A stretch of DNA of 64,000 nucleotides. Source: Excoecaria cochinchinensis. Lineage: Eukaryota; Streptophyta; Magnoliopsida; Malpighiales; Euphorbiaceae. Shown here one piece after another: positions 44,557-57,031 of the stretch. Position 1 is the first letter of the stretch. The number at the start of each line of letters is the position of its first letter. The stretch is from positions 8,042,501-8,106,500 of the forward strand of contig CANTUQ010000037.1 in the NCBI GenBank assembly GCA_947683425.1, given 5' to 3'. Under the pieces are notes generated by a model. The model was not told the DNA's origin and did not search any database. It saw only the letters and a program-made list of their open reading frames with translations. The translations under genes were made by a program, and so were the position numbers.

Positions 44557-46626
44557 ATGGCTTTCTGTTCCATATCATTAATTATTTGCCAGAAACCATT
44601 ATGGACACCTTCAACTTTGACATTTTCGGCCATTAAATTTATATCCTTTTCTTTTTCTTGTTCTTATTTTATTGTATTTTTTATTTTTAAGATTGAAAAA
44701 AGGAATGGTGATTGAATTTCTAAATTTTGGTTGCAGTACAGTTGTGATTTCAGGAGGGACAGACTTTAATTCTGCTCTGCTATAATAACAGTCATGCGTA
44801 AATAATATCATGCGCAGCTATTATTTCTTTAGGAAAAAAATTTTCCATACGATCTGTATATACCTCCACTTTTAAATCACTCATCTGATTTCTATAAAAT
44901 ATTTTCAAATTTTAATTTAAGATAAATTAAAAATCAAAACTCATGATTTGTCAGCCCCATTCTCATTTTCATTGAGCAAGATACATTTCAACATCGTTTT
45001 CATTGGCCTCCTTAGAGGCTATTGTCACAATCAAATATTATTTGATTTATGAACTGAACTCTAAGTTGAGTTTATTTGACCACATGGCATATAGCAGGGA
45101 GTAAATTAATTTTGTTTCCAAATTCATGTCTTCAATTTCTTATATATCATTTCATATCCATTTATATGAGAAGCATTTTAATTTCCCTTTAATTTTGGCT
45201 TTATGAAGTTTCAATAAAATTGAATCTTTAATTTAGGTGTAGTGAAAATGGTAAGATTTGGCATTAATTTATTCAAATATCATCATTGAAATCATTTATG
45301 CTTATTCAGATCTTAAATATAATAATAATCACATAGAAAAAGAGAATATATTACTTATTTTGAGCAGAATTCGACATAATAAAAAAAGAGGTTTAACAGT
45401 CAATAATTTTATAAATTGGTTTCTCTCTTAACCTACTTTCCGTGGCATGATGCTTAATGAAATGTTAAATTACAATCCCACCACTATATTTTGTTTTGTC
45501 AGTGTTTTTTTAGGGTAAAAAGATCTAGAACTAGTTTATATACTTTTTAAAATTATATTTAGAACGTACGTCAAATACTAATTTAATAGTCAAGATTTAA
45601 TATACTATTAAACCAAATAAAAATTCTAAACCTAGTGTAATATGGACTTAATTAAATGAAAGGAATTATGGGCTATCCATCCGTCCATATTCCTAACAAA
45701 AATAATGCTAATAGAGAGCGAAAAAATCATGATATTAATAACATGTATGAAATCTATAGGTAAAACAATTTGTCTCAATCAGAATTTAGAACTTATATGG
45801 CAATTTTAATTGTTTTAAGAATTTGTTTTGCTAATATTGATTTTTCAAATATTAAATTAGTTCAATCGAATTATAAATAATTTAATTAACTATTAAAATA
45901 AATTTAAATAACATATTTAACTGTTAATTACACCAAAAATCAAATTATAAATGATACGGTATTATTGAAATAATTTCGTGTATATGGTATTTCTTTTATG
46001 GAGGAGCCAAATCTAATCCGCATCTTACATTGATTCCTGGCTCAATGTCTTAAGGATGAGGTCCAGTAAAGTTGGTTTTAATGTACTGAAAATTTCATAT
46101 TTAAGTCCATATTTTTAAATTAATTTCTTCTAAAAAAACTGAATTTATTCACTTACATAGAAAAAATTATAAAAATGTTATAATACAAAAATATTTAAAT
46201 TTATTCATTTAAATCTAAAAAATCAATTTACTTGAAAATTAATCAAAATTCACTTAATTATTTAGCTGGCATATTAATTTATCAGTATACATTTAAAAAT
46301 TGACATATCATATGACATGTAGGATGTATACGTCATGGGACAAATTTGCTATTATTTTTTTTCTTCATAATGTGTCAATTTTTTGGATGTGCGTTGATGA
46401 ATTGGTATGTCAATTCTACATTCTATTAGAGTTTTGATTGATTCCGGATAAAATAATTTTTTTAAATTAAAATAATTAAGTTGAAATATTTTTATATTAT
46501 AAAATTTTTTATTTTTCTTTTATCATTTTTCCTATATAAAAAAAAATGTTTTAAATCATGAAATTGGATCAAGTAAATGAAAATAATAATAATAATAATA
46601 ATAATAATAATTAATGATAACATACA
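44557..46626. other. Intergenic region downstream of the methyltransferase
   Basis: Very AT-rich. An (AAT)n microsatellite lies at 46578-46612. No gene, terminal repeat or RNA gene was recognised. The 66-codon frame 44611-44811 has no support. Confidence 0.6.
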
Positions 46627-46634
46627 CTCCAGAG

Positions 46635-46929
46635 TAGGGATGCTCACGGGGCGGGGCGGGGGCGGGGAGTGGCTCCCCCATCCCCGCCCCCGCTAGGGAC
46701 GCGGGGGGAAAATCCCCCCGTCCCCGCCCCCGCGGGGATCCCCGTCCCCGTAAAAAAAAATTTAATTTTAATAAAAAAAATTAATTTGATGGACATTTTT
46801 GATCCAAATTAAAAATATTTTATAAAATTTAATAATTTAAAATTAAAAATATTTCATATAATTTAAATATAAATATTTTATACAATTAAAATATAAATAT
46901 TTATAAATATTCCATACAATTTATACATT

Positions 46930-46977
<48 letters not shown>

Positions 46978-47162
46978 TTATTTTTTTTAAATTTTTTTTT
47001 TCGGGGCGGGGACCCCTTTCCCCGTCCCCGCCCCGAATTTAAGGGCGGGGATTTTTTCCCCCCCATCTCCGCCCCCGCGGGGGAAAAATTCGGGGATTCC
47101 CCGCCCCGTTCGGGTCGGGTCCCCGCGGGAGACGGGGAATCCCCGCCCCGTGAGCATCCCTA
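46635..47162. mobile_element. hAT MITE with GC-rich terminal repeats and AT core
   Basis: The left end TAGGGATGCTCACGGGGCGG and right end ...GCCCCGTGAGCATCCCTA are perfect inverted termini for about 20 bp. The GC-rich ends (about 110 and 160 bp, runs of GGGGCGGGG) continue the inversion imperfectly. Flanks CTCCAGAG at 46627-46634 and 47163-47170 are an identical 8-bp duplication, typical of hAT. The core is AT-rich with (TA)n at 46930-46972. No coding capacity; 528 bp. Confidence 0.92.
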
Positions 47163-47170
47163 CTCCAGAG

Positions 47171-47904
47171 TTACTAACCGCAAGGCAAGATCCAATATAT
47201 ATCGGATGATAACTCTGACAATCCCTGCAATTCGGTTGCTGAATGATGCGTCAGCCGGATAGTAGTTGAGGCCATGCCTTTTTCGCATCTTCTTCGCTTT
47301 TTTTTTTTTTTTTTAACCGGATCTTCGCTTTTGTTCTATCTCTCTAAATTCATTATTTTGACATTAAGAAAATTTTACAGAGAAATAGCCAATAATAGTA
47401 AGTGAAATTAGAATATTGTTTTTTTAAAAATAAAATAATATTATTGTTGAAACAAAATCAAATAAAAAAAAATTGAAAACTTACTCCTAGCTCGATCTGA
47501 TTTGATTAAAAAATTCAATTGAGTCTAAAATTGATTTAATTGCCCCAATTGATAGGTCAAAATAAAATTAATAGGTATTTTTTAAATATTTTTCTATATT
47601 TTAAATAATTATGTAGAAAAAACTTCACATAAAATTAATTTAACAATTGAATCATAATTCCTTAATATTGAATAATAATTCATTAATCAATCTTATTAGA
47701 TGTGTTATGAGATATGTTGTCAAAATTCGAGAACATTAATTAATGTACGTATATTGTGTGGTTATTTTAACAGCCACGCTTGTCAAATCCTATTAGGATA
47801 TAAAAGTAAAAACAAAAAAAGAATTAAGGGTTAAAGGTTTAACCGAAATTAAACCAAAATTGAATCAGGATTAACAAATAATAAACATATACTATTTAAA
47901 CTTT
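47171..47904. other. Intergenic, AT-rich
   Basis: No gene or repeat structure seen except a poly-T stretch at 47299-47315. Confidence 0.55.
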
Positions 47905-47912
47905 CAAATAAT

Positions 47913-48854
47913 TAGGGGTGTGCATCGGGCGGATTCGGGCCAACCCGAACCGAACCCGAATAACCCGGTACTCGAAATATACATAAAATCTCTCCCTAAA
48001 CCGACCCTAACTACTAGTAAGGGCCCGAACCAAAAAACCCGAAAATATCAGGGCCGGAACCGAAAAACCCATTTAACCCGAAATCCAAAAATCCTTCACA
48101 TCCAGAGCTTCAATGAGAAAAAAAAAATTACAATTCATCCAACCATTAACACAACACAGATTCAATAACAAAAGAGAAGTCAAAGTTTATCACAACACCC
48201 ACCAACAAGGATAAAAAAAAAGTCACAAGCAAAATATGAAATATTAATATATCAAACAGATCTAAAAATAATAATAAAAAAAAGAGAACAAATCTGCTAT
48301 AGATCGATCTTGATCTCGATCTCGATCGGGAAAACGCCGAAACAAGCATGCAATGGAGATAGATGTCGAAGGAGAGAGATCTAGTAGATTGATCTTGATC
48401 TCGATCGGGAGAGAGAGAGATTTGGTTCACGATTTTGCTTGAGAGGGAGAGAGATTTGCTTGCTTGAGAATCTGATATCGATATGTTTGAGAAAAAAAGA
48501 GAGAGAAGAAGAGTGTGAGAGAGAGAAGGTGAGCGTGAGAAGCAGAGTGTGTGTGAGAGAGAAGGTGATTGTGAGAGAGAAGATGAGCGTGAGATTTGAA
48601 TTACTGAGAAGCGGAGTGTGAGAGAGAGGAGATGAAAAGTTCCAGATGGGTATGGTTATGGGTATGGGTAAAGGGAAAAGAATAATATTTATAGTATCTT
48701 GGTTCGGGTTCGCGTTGGGCAAGGTTTTAACCTGACCCGAACCGAAATATCATATATATTAACATCCGATCCGATCCATATAATCTGAACAATCCTACCA
48801 TAATTGTTATTTCGAGTCGGGTTATTCGGTTTATTCGGGTGTTGCACACCCCTA
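47913..48854. mobile_element. Non-autonomous hAT element with perfect 8-bp duplication
   Basis: The left end TAGGGGTGTGCATCGGGCGG and right end ...GTGTTGCACACCCCTA are inverted termini. Flanks CAAATAAT at 47905-47912 and 48855-48862 are identical. Subterminal CGGGTT/AACCCG motifs (as in 'ACCCGAACCGAACCCGAATA') are arranged in inverted fashion at both ends. A purine-rich GAGA tract lies at 48400-48640; the small frames there (48146-48722) come from it. No transposase; 942 bp. Confidence 0.9.
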
Positions 48855-49290
48855 CAAATAATGATTTCTATAATAAAATATTCAAAATATTAATATTCAT
48901 CGTAATACTGTTCATCTGAATACAACAATTGTATTTTAACAGAAAAAAATTTGAACATAATATAATATTATGATTCAACTTTCATATATATACTTGAAAT
49001 AAATTTAAATTATATTTATTATATTTAAACACAACTATAATTTAAATCATATTTAAATATTTATTTATCATAAATCAAAGAAAAAATTGTACTAAAGTGT
49101 AATAATATTTAATACTTATATACTAGAACTTTTTTTTTGAAAGTACTTATATACTAGAACTTAATAATTGATAAATTTTAAGAAATAAATATAAAGTTTT
49201 AGCTATTAAATGCAAAAGTGTGGGTTTAAAAAGAAAATTTGCTTGAGAAAGTGAAATGATGAAAAGAAATTGGGAAAAAGGTATTATTTT

Positions 49291-50709
49291 TTTTAGCCTA
49301 TTTTACATGTGCTAATTTCCGCAAGCATACGGTGTACTAAAATAGTACAAAAGATGTCGATCTCACAAAAAATGTGTTAATTATTACACACTATTACTAA
49401 ATTTTAATCTTGTTTACAATGATCATTAATTTGTTGAATGAAAGTGGAATAACTATGTCTACTTCTAATTAACCTAATTATATATAATCGGAGAAGATAA
49501 AAGATTAATGATATAAAATAATAAATAGAACTTGAATTAATTATTCTTGATTATGAATATATTCTTATCATGCATGCCAAGTTGAATGAAATTCCAATTT
49601 ACTCTTTCAACATAAATTAGAGTGCCTAAAACATGCATTCATAATTCTAACCCACAATTTTCATTAATGAATTAAAGTGTTATTTATGCAAATTCTAGGA
49701 ATAAGAAACAGCCTATAACAACCATTTTAATATTATGATTTCTCAAATAATACTTCAATGATGAAATTCTATTAGATGTAAGTAAGAATTTATCTTTCAA
49801 TTTAGTACTTACTTATAAAGATCATGCATAAAATACTAATAGGAAATTTTACAAGAAAGAATATTAAATAGATATGAATAATAAGATGTAGCATTAAATA
49901 ATCAAGTTCATATATTCATCATGAAATAATTACAAAGAAGAAGTAAAGATGAGAAATAATAAAGAGATCTTTCAACCATTTTCCCTTCCACAAAAGATAT
50001 CTTCTTCCTTGCAAGTGATATTCTCTTCCAAACATAAAATTCTAACTTAAAACTTAAACTAAAGAAAATGTACTTTCTACTTACAGAATTCTTAATAATA
50101 AATATTCAATAATAATTATTCAACACTAAAATTACAGTAAAACTACTATTTATAAAGTCCCAAGAGATATGTTCCTTCAAGTGTCCCTTAGGAAGGTTGC
50201 AAAGCTTGGTGAAAAGTCATCTTTCTTCAAAGCAAAATTTGAATTAAACTTCCAACGGTCTTCTCTGTCGCGATCGCGATGACTGTCGCGCTCGCGACAA
50301 AGCACGCCTTACTTTTTGCTCCACTTTCCTCACGCTGACTTCCCTCCGCGCCTTGTCGCGACCTCGCGATGGTTGCCTTGCTCGCAACGCTGCACGCTGG
50401 CTCCTTCTCTTCAGCTCCCTTCAAATGCACGTCCTGTCGTGCTCGCGACAGAACACTTTTCTCCTTTGGTTTCTTTTCTTCTCTTCTTATCTTCTTCTTG
50501 GCTTGGCACTCCCTGTCGCGCTCGTGACAGGCTGATTCTTCCTTAGCTAATTTTTGCTCTTTTTCTCCTTAAGTTCTCCATTTTCTCCTACACACACAAA
50601 ACTCAAACAAAAACATAAAACGTACCTATTTCTAACACAATTAACTATACCTAAACATTATTTTAAACCTAAAAAATAGATTAAATATGAGCTATTTAGA
50701 CTCATATCA
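49291..50709 (-). repeat. 3' LTR of the Athila element
   Basis: In minus orientation it starts TGATATGAGTCTAAATAGCT (50709) after the PPT. About 1.42 kb, aligned along its whole length with 59986-61406. It contains TGTCGCG...CGCGACA palindromes at 50266-50531. Confidence 0.9.
50266..50531. repeat. Five TGTCGCG...CGCGACA palindromes, left LTR
   Basis: At 50266-50283 (TGTCGCGATCGCGA), 50284-50299 (TGTCGCGCTCGCGACA), 50354-50371, 50434-50450 and 50513-50531. Perfect or near-perfect 14-18-bp palindromes in otherwise ordinary sequence. They account for the short frames 50227-50546. Confidence 0.88.
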
Positions 50710-50722
50710 AACCCCCACACTT
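50710..50722 (-). other. Polypurine tract of the Athila element
   Basis: Minus strand AAGTGTGGGGGTT immediately before the LTR start TGATATGAG, the usual Athila PPT form. Confidence 0.8.
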
Positions 50723-50796
50723 AAACATTTGCTTGTCCCAAGCAAAACATAACAAACACTCAAACAACAAAATTGCATACAATTGTGGAGCTTACT

Positions 50797-51036
50797 TATA
50801 TGTTTGATAAATATTTGGAAATTACATGTATAAGCTTTAATCTCTTAAAAAAGTCGTCTAAATATGCAACATCTCAATCAATACCATTATCCATCATACT
50901 TGAACAATCATGCACATATATGTTTGATAAATATTTGGAAATTACATGTATAAGCTTTTATCTCTTAAAAAAGTAGTCTAAATATGCAACATCTCAATCA
51001 ATACCATTATCCATCATACTTGAACAATCATGCACA
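50797..51036. repeat. Two-copy 120-bp tandem duplication in Athila 3' non-coding region
   Basis: The segment beginning TATATGTTTGATAAATATTT and ending in TTGAACAATCATGCACA occurs twice at a 120-bp period with only a few differences. Confidence 0.9.
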
Positions 51037-52543
51037 TTTTGGAAAACCATAAAGTTGCAAAGCACAAGAATGTTTGACCTCAAGATGTTGAATATCTTAA
51101 CACATGTAAAGATTATTTCACACAAGACATATCTTAAAATAATTCTCACTCAAACACTATTTTTTTCTTTAAGCTCTCAATCACTCAATGTGTTTCAAGG
51201 TTAGTGTTTCTCTCAATCCTTAAATATACCATTGCATACCATAAGCTTGTAAATAGTAAAAATTTCTACTACTAATATAAAGTAGTACATGAAATCAAAG
51301 GGTCTTAAAAAGGGTTGTAACTTGGCTTAGGTAAAGGTGAGATAATTTTGGTTTAAGTAGCTAATATTGTGTAAAAAATAAGTACAACTATACCACAAGA
51401 AATGTAAAAACTAAGTATAGCATAATATTCCAAGTTTCTATTCTAATTCCCTTCTAATGTCCATCCTTTTTCTCTAATTTCATTTGCTTTTCTTTTTCTC
51501 CTTTTTTTTATTATTTTTTTTCTTTGTGGGTGCATTTTATGCTCCAACCCACTTATTTATTTATTTTTTCTTTTTGTTATTCTTGTAAAAACTAGATTTT
51601 TCTAATAATGGACTTTTGATACATGATATAGGGAATTTCTTTATACATCACTATAATCATGCTTATACTAACAAATGTATCCCATGGTATAGTAATCCTA
51701 ATTCTCAAAACAACAAAGGCTTGTGAAAATGAATGGTTATTGTTTAGCAAAGGATTTTGTTAAATAATAAGTTTAACAACAAAAATAGGTTAAGGCTCAA
51801 AATGGCTACCTAAAGTCAAAAAGGTTAGTTTATAAAGCAAGCCAAAGTGGTTTAATCTAATTGCCCTTTTCATTTCTCATGCACATCCCATACTAAATGT
51901 AGTCTCAAAATTTACTAAAGACAAGTTCTAGAGGATATGGCATACTAAGGCTCTCATACAAGAAAAAGTTCAAAGTATAAGGCTCAAAAGCTCACATGAC
52001 TATAGGTCAAACTATCCTAAGCAATGAATTGCCAAAATAATCCTTATATACATGTGAAAAGATACCCAACTTAAAAAGATCCTACACTAAAGTGCTTTGC
52101 TAAGTCATGACCTTTAGTATGTACAATGAATTTCCCAAATAAAAATGAAAATGACATTTTTCAAAATATGGCATATATAAACATAATTAAAAGAAATACA
52201 AGCTTACTCATGCATATATTCCCAAATATACATCAAATATGTAAGCTCCAAAATATAATACATAAAACAACCTATAAAAACAATAACCCTACATACACAA
52301 ATGTACAAAACAACTCAACATACCAAAAATTAACAACCTACTTCTAGCAGCACATGCAAAACACAGGCTACACTAAACACAAATAACTAAACAAATATAA
52401 CAATAATGCCCCCACACTTAAAAGACACAATGTCCTCATTGTGTGAAAACAAAAAATATTATATATACAAGCAAATACAAAACACTATAAAATGAAAACA
52501 AAACAAACAAAAATAAAATAAAAGTGTGTGGAGAAAACTTAGC
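51037..52543. other. Athila 3' untranslated region
   Basis: AT-rich, non-coding stretch between the ATHILA ORF and the 3' LTR, as is usual in this lineage. The poly-T section 51480-51590 and frame 52126-52347 have no coding character. A second AAGTGTGGGGGCATT purine tract (minus strand of about 52408-52422) resembles an extra PPT. Confidence 0.65.
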
Positions 52544-53829
52544 TTAATTCCCACTAGGGGAATCAGGTGGAGATGGAGAAAATTCCACATTTTTCTTTCT
52601 AAAAAAGGAGAGAAGCTTTCGACTCATACTCTTATGGCCCTTATGGATAGCCTTCACAATATTCTCTAAGGAGTCCATTCTAGCAACCATGCTTTGGTTG
52701 GCAGTTTCTATACCATCAAATCTACTAAGCACTTGCTGCCAACCTACATTTTCACCATCACCAGCTCTAAATAGAGCAGCCTCTTCCTCCTCATCTTCTT
52801 CATCATTATCATCATCTTCATGCGCTCCAGCTGCAGTGGATGACTCAGGGGCCTTACCTTTACCCTTGTCAAGGTGAGAGCTGTCAACCTGCAAACCTCT
52901 ATCAACAAACTTGGGCGGCCAACCGCCTTTTATCAAAATGTTAGCTCGCCTCAAGTAAGCTACATCAAGCATAGTAACAGTTTCACCCTCCTTTAACTGA
53001 AAATTATGTAAGCCCCTAGACATCCTAAAATTATCCCGATCACCATGTGACACATACCAACTATTTTACTTTTGGCAATGGAAGCATGATACAAACCATC
53101 AAATATGAAATCTATAGAACAGGGGGTTTTCCTAGATTGTAATAAATCAAGCACAAACAAGTCTTTGGTCTGAATTTTAGAACTCTTAACTTTACCAAAT
53201 AAAGCATGACACAAGTATTTATGAAAAAGCATTAACACATCATCTTTAATTTGGCGATTTGTGGAATTCTTGTTATTAAATGAATCAAGACCAAACAAAT
53301 GCTTCCAAATAGGCCTAGGATTAAATAAATGTGCATCAAATCTCTTTACATTAAGAGGAAACCCAAACCAATCATGCATCTCTTGAAACCCAAAAACATA
53401 TTCTTGACCTTGATGTCTAAACTTTAATTGAGTTTTACGTTGATCAACATAATCAAGGCTAACAAAAAACTCAAGGGTCCAATCACGGTTAATAGGAAGA
53501 TCTAAATGCACAAATTTCCCCCATTTCATATATTTCAAATATTTTTCAAATTTTTCAGTGATACCCAAGTGATATAAAAGAGAAAAATCTACATGCCACA
53601 TGCCAACATATGTTTTCTTATCAAAATAGATAAATTTCTCACCTTCCTCCTCAGAAAATATGGGAAAAGGGCATTCAAACCTGTTTTGTAGGCGCACAGG
53701 ATCTTGGGTTGCACTGCCGCCTTTTTCCCTTTTTCTCCTACATGCTTTGTCCTCACCATCTTGATTGTGAATTAAATGTAAAGAAACTCTGCTAAATAAA
53801 CTCACAAAGAAGAAATAAAGAAAGAACAA
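52544..53829 (-). pseudogene. ATHILA ORF (post-integrase ORF, once called env-like)
   Basis: Two overlapping frames make up the protein: 53829-52993, with 'RFECPFPIFSEEEGEKF', 'LGITEKFEKYLKYMKW' and 'EMHDWFGFPLNVKRFDAH', which I recognise as the ATHILA ORF-1 family, and 53053-52544, which continues it with 'ANILIKGGWPPKFVDRGLQ', an acidic run of about 14 Asp/Glu residues and a basic tail. A frameshift near 53050-53070 separates them. The extreme N-terminus (MFFLYFFFVSLFSRV) is hydrophobic but probably lies upstream of the true start. Its role in the element's life cycle is not established. Confidence 0.75.
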
Positions 53830-53839
53830 AACTGTAAAC

Positions 53840-54465
53840 TAAAGAACTTTGAGAAAAGAAGAAGAATATTTGAGAGATTTTAGAGAGAAAACCAAAGAAA
53901 ATTTGAGAGACAACTTAAAAGTAAAGACAAAAAACTGCAATTAGGGCATTAGGCTTTTATAGGGGAGTGAAATAATAGGGTTACAATGGTTTAAACTTCA
54001 AAAATTTTTAAGTTTTGTGCTTTGTCGCGACCTCGCGACAGAGACGAAAATTCAATTTAACAGCTCGCGAACCCATCGCGATCACGCGATAAAAATTTTC
54101 CTCACATCTCTGTCGCGCTCGACGCTGGTTGCGCTCGCGACAGACTGGTTTTGCCCAAACTTGCATTTTCCTATCGCGCGCTCCATGCCAGGTGCGATCG
54201 CGACAACAACTTGCGAAAACAACTTCCCTCCACTGTCCCGCTCGCGACAGTAAGGAATTTTCAAATAATAAAATTTTCTCTTTTTCAAAACAACACTATA
54301 ATTAAATAAGTTGAATTCCTCACTATCTAAAACACCCTGTGGAAATAAAAATAAACAATATTAATAATATATTAAAGCAAAAATCATACTAAAATCTAAT
54401 GAACAACATACAAAACAACTTTAAATTACACTAAGTACAAAAATAAAAAGAAATTCAAGTAACTT
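53840..54465. other. Spacer between integrase and ATHILA ORF with palindrome cluster
   Basis: Non-coding. It contains TGTCGCG-type palindromes at 54024-54042 (TGTCGCGACCTCGCGACAG), about 54063-54088, 54112-54143, about 54173-54202 and 54232-54250. Remaining sequence is AT-rich leader-like. Confidence 0.75.
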
Positions 54466-55335
54466 TCAAACAATTTTTAAAGAGATATAGGAAACCTCTC
54501 TACCATGAAAAGTTTCCTCCAAATAGACCTTGCATTTTTTACCATTTGTTTTAAATAATTCACCATTACTATTCTTTAACTCCAAATACCCATGATCAAA
54601 AACTTGGTTGACCTCAAAGGATCCACTCCATCTAGATCTCAATTTTTCAGGAAATAATTTCAATCTAGAATTATATAATAGGACTTTATCCCCAATTTTG
54701 AAACTTTTGTATCTAATATGAGCATCATTCCATTTTTTAGATATTTCTTTGTAAATCTTAGCATTTTCATAAGAAAGTAGTCTTAACTCATCAAGCTCAT
54801 TAAGTTGTAAACATCTTTTAACACTTGCATCTTTAAGGTCATAATTTAAAGTTCTAATAGCCCAATATGCTCTATGTTCTAACTCAACAAGCAAATGACA
54901 AGCTTTTCCATATACTAACCTATATGGTGTCATTCCAATAGGTGCTTTAAATGCTGTGCGATATGCCCATAATGCATCATCTAACTTGTTTGCCCAATCC
55001 TTCCTAGAGCTAGAAATTGTTTTTTCTAAGATCCATTTTAGTTCCCTATTAGATACCTTTACTTGACCACTAGTTTGTGGGTGATATGGAGTAGCTACCA
55101 TATGATGCACACCATACTTATGCAATAAAGAATCAAAAGAGCGATTAATAAAATGCTTACCTCCATCACTTATGATGGCTCTTGGCACTCCAAACCTTGA
55201 AAAGATCTTCTTTAAGAATTTGATCACCACCTTGGAATCATTAGTTGGTGTTGCTTTGGCTTTAACCCATTTTGATATATAGTCAACACCAACCAAAATG
55301 TAATTTTGTCCAAAGGATGTAGGAAAAGGACCCAT
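54466..55335 (-). pseudogene. Athila integrase core and C-terminal domain
   Basis: Open frame with 'YILVGVDYISKWVKA' (first catalytic Asp), 'AIISDGGKHF' (second Asp) and 'YHPQTSGQVKVSNRELKWIL'. The third catalytic residue is normally the Glu of GQVE; here it is Lys (E to K), which should abolish strand transfer. 'ALWAYRTAFKAPIGMTPYRL' and 'FKIGDKVLLYNSRLKLFP' are the C-terminal signatures. A stop just upstream (55336-55347) separates it from the zinc domain, and the ORF is otherwise uninterrupted. Confidence 0.85.
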
Positions 55336-55347
55336 GAAGTCTATCCC

Positions 55348-56439
55348 TTATACATCAAATATCTCTACTTCCAAGATATTATTCAAAGGCATTTCATCTC
55401 TCTTCCCAATGTTACCAGCTCTTTGACATTTATCACAATGAGCTACAAAAACTCTAGCATCATGAAATAAAGTAGGCCAAAAGAAACCACATTCTAGCAC
55501 ACGAGAGGCAGTCTTAGAACTACCATTATGACCAGAATATAACGATGAATGATAATGTGTTAAAATATTTGCATACTCACCCTCACTAAAACACCTACGA
55601 ATAATACCATCCCCACTTATCTTAAATAAATAAGGTTCTTCCCAAAGATAATTTTTGACATCACTAAAGAATTTTTTCCTTTGTTGCCATTTCAAATCAT
55701 TAGGTATAATTCCTGCAGCAAGAAAGTTAGCAAAATCTGCAAACCAAGGACTATTTACTTGCTCAATAGACATAAGAGATTCATCCGGAAAGGATTCATT
55801 TATTTCATTGTTATCTCTTATAGGGCCTTCATCATTTTCTAACCTTGACAAGTAATCATCTACTAAATTTTCAGATCCTTTCTTGTCTCTAATTTCAAGG
55901 TCAAACTCTTGCAATAAAAGAACCCAACGAATTAATCTAGGCTTAGCATCATTTTTAGCAAATAAGTACCTTAATGCAGCATGGTCCGTATAGATGATTA
56001 CTTTAGATCCTAACAAATAAGACCTAAACTTATCACATGCATAGACAACCACTAACATTTCTTTTTCAGTAGTTGTGTAATTAACTTGAGGTGATAACAA
56101 TGTATGGCTAGCATAGTAGATCACATGCAAATTTTTACCTTGTCTTTGTCCTAACACACATCCAACAATAAGGTCACTTGCATTACATATAATTTCAAAA
56201 GGTAATTCCCAATTAGGAGAAGTAATTATAGGTGCACTAATAAGAGCATTTTTTAAGGTATCAAAAGCTTGCATACATGCATTAGAAAATTCAAAAGGTA
56301 CATCCTTAACTAACAAATTAGTTAAACGCTTAGCAATTAAGGAAAAATCCTTTATAAACCTTCTATAAAAACCAGCATGTCCCAAAAATAATCTTACCCC
56401 TTTAAGTGTAGTAGGTGGAGGTAACTTTTCTAAACTCAA
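55348..56439 (-). pseudogene. Athila RT thumb, RNase H and integrase zinc domain
   Basis: Open frame of 363 codons. 'FLGHAGFYRRFIKDFS' (RT connection) comes first, then RNase H with 'FEIICNASDLIVGCVLGQR', 'TEKEMLVVVYA', 'IYTDHAALRYLF' and 'VDDYLSRL'. The first catalytic Asp (usual CDASD) is Asn here, likely inactivating. The integrase zinc domain follows: 'YHSSLYSGHNGSSKTA' and 'FVAHCDKCQRAGNIGKRDE' (HHCC). It overlaps the preceding RT frame by 38 bases in another phase, so a frameshift lies near 56402-56439. Confidence 0.85.
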
Positions 56440-57031
56440 TTTTTGCTCTATCCACTTCTATCCCTTTATTTGAAATCTTGTGCCCAAGAACTATCCCTTC
56501 TTCCACCATAAAATGACATATTTCCCAATTGAGAACCAAATTGGTCTCCTCACATCTAGCTAATACTCTATCCAAATTATTCAAAGAAAGCTCAAATGAA
56601 TCACCATAGACAGAAAAATCATCCATGAAAACTTCCATGATGTCTTCTATTATGTCCGCAAAAATAGAAGTCATGGACCTTTGAAAAGTTGCCGGTGCAT
56701 TGCATAACCTAAATGGCATTATTCTATAGGCAAAGGTCCCATATGGACAAGTAAATGTGGTCTTTTCTTGGTCACTAGGATAGATAAATATTTGGAAATA
56801 TCCTGAATAACCATCTAAAAAGCAATAATGAGAATGGCCAGTTATCCTTTCTAACATTTGGTCAATGAATGGCAAAGGAAAATGATCCTTTCTAGTGGCT
56901 GAATTTAATTTCCTATAGTCAATGCACACCCTCCAACTAGTGGTGGTTCTAGTAAGAATCAATTCCCCAATCTCATTTCTAACAACAGTCATACCCCCTT
57001 TCTTAGGTACACAATGGATAGGACTAACCCA
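56402..57031 (-). pseudogene. Athila reverse transcriptase palm/fingers
   Basis: It contains 'SWRVCIDYRKLNSATRKDHF', 'YCFLDGYSGYFQIFIYPSD', 'YGTFAYRIMPFRLCNAPATF' and 'MEVFMDDFSVYG', the catalytic F-M-D-D box normal for Athila. An in-frame stop at about 57031 (PISDS-stop-WVSP) separates it from its N-terminal part, and a frameshift near 56410 from the thumb. It copies element RNA into DNA in intact relatives. Confidence 0.85.

Noticed and set aside
48146..48722. Ser/Arg/Leu-rich frames
   Set aside because: Produced by the GAGA tract in the hAT element 47913-48854.
52993..53829. Retroviral envelope interpretation of the ATHILA ORF
   Set aside because: No convincing signal peptide, cleavage site or transmembrane anchor in the conserved part; the hydrophobic N-terminus is likely upstream of the real start.
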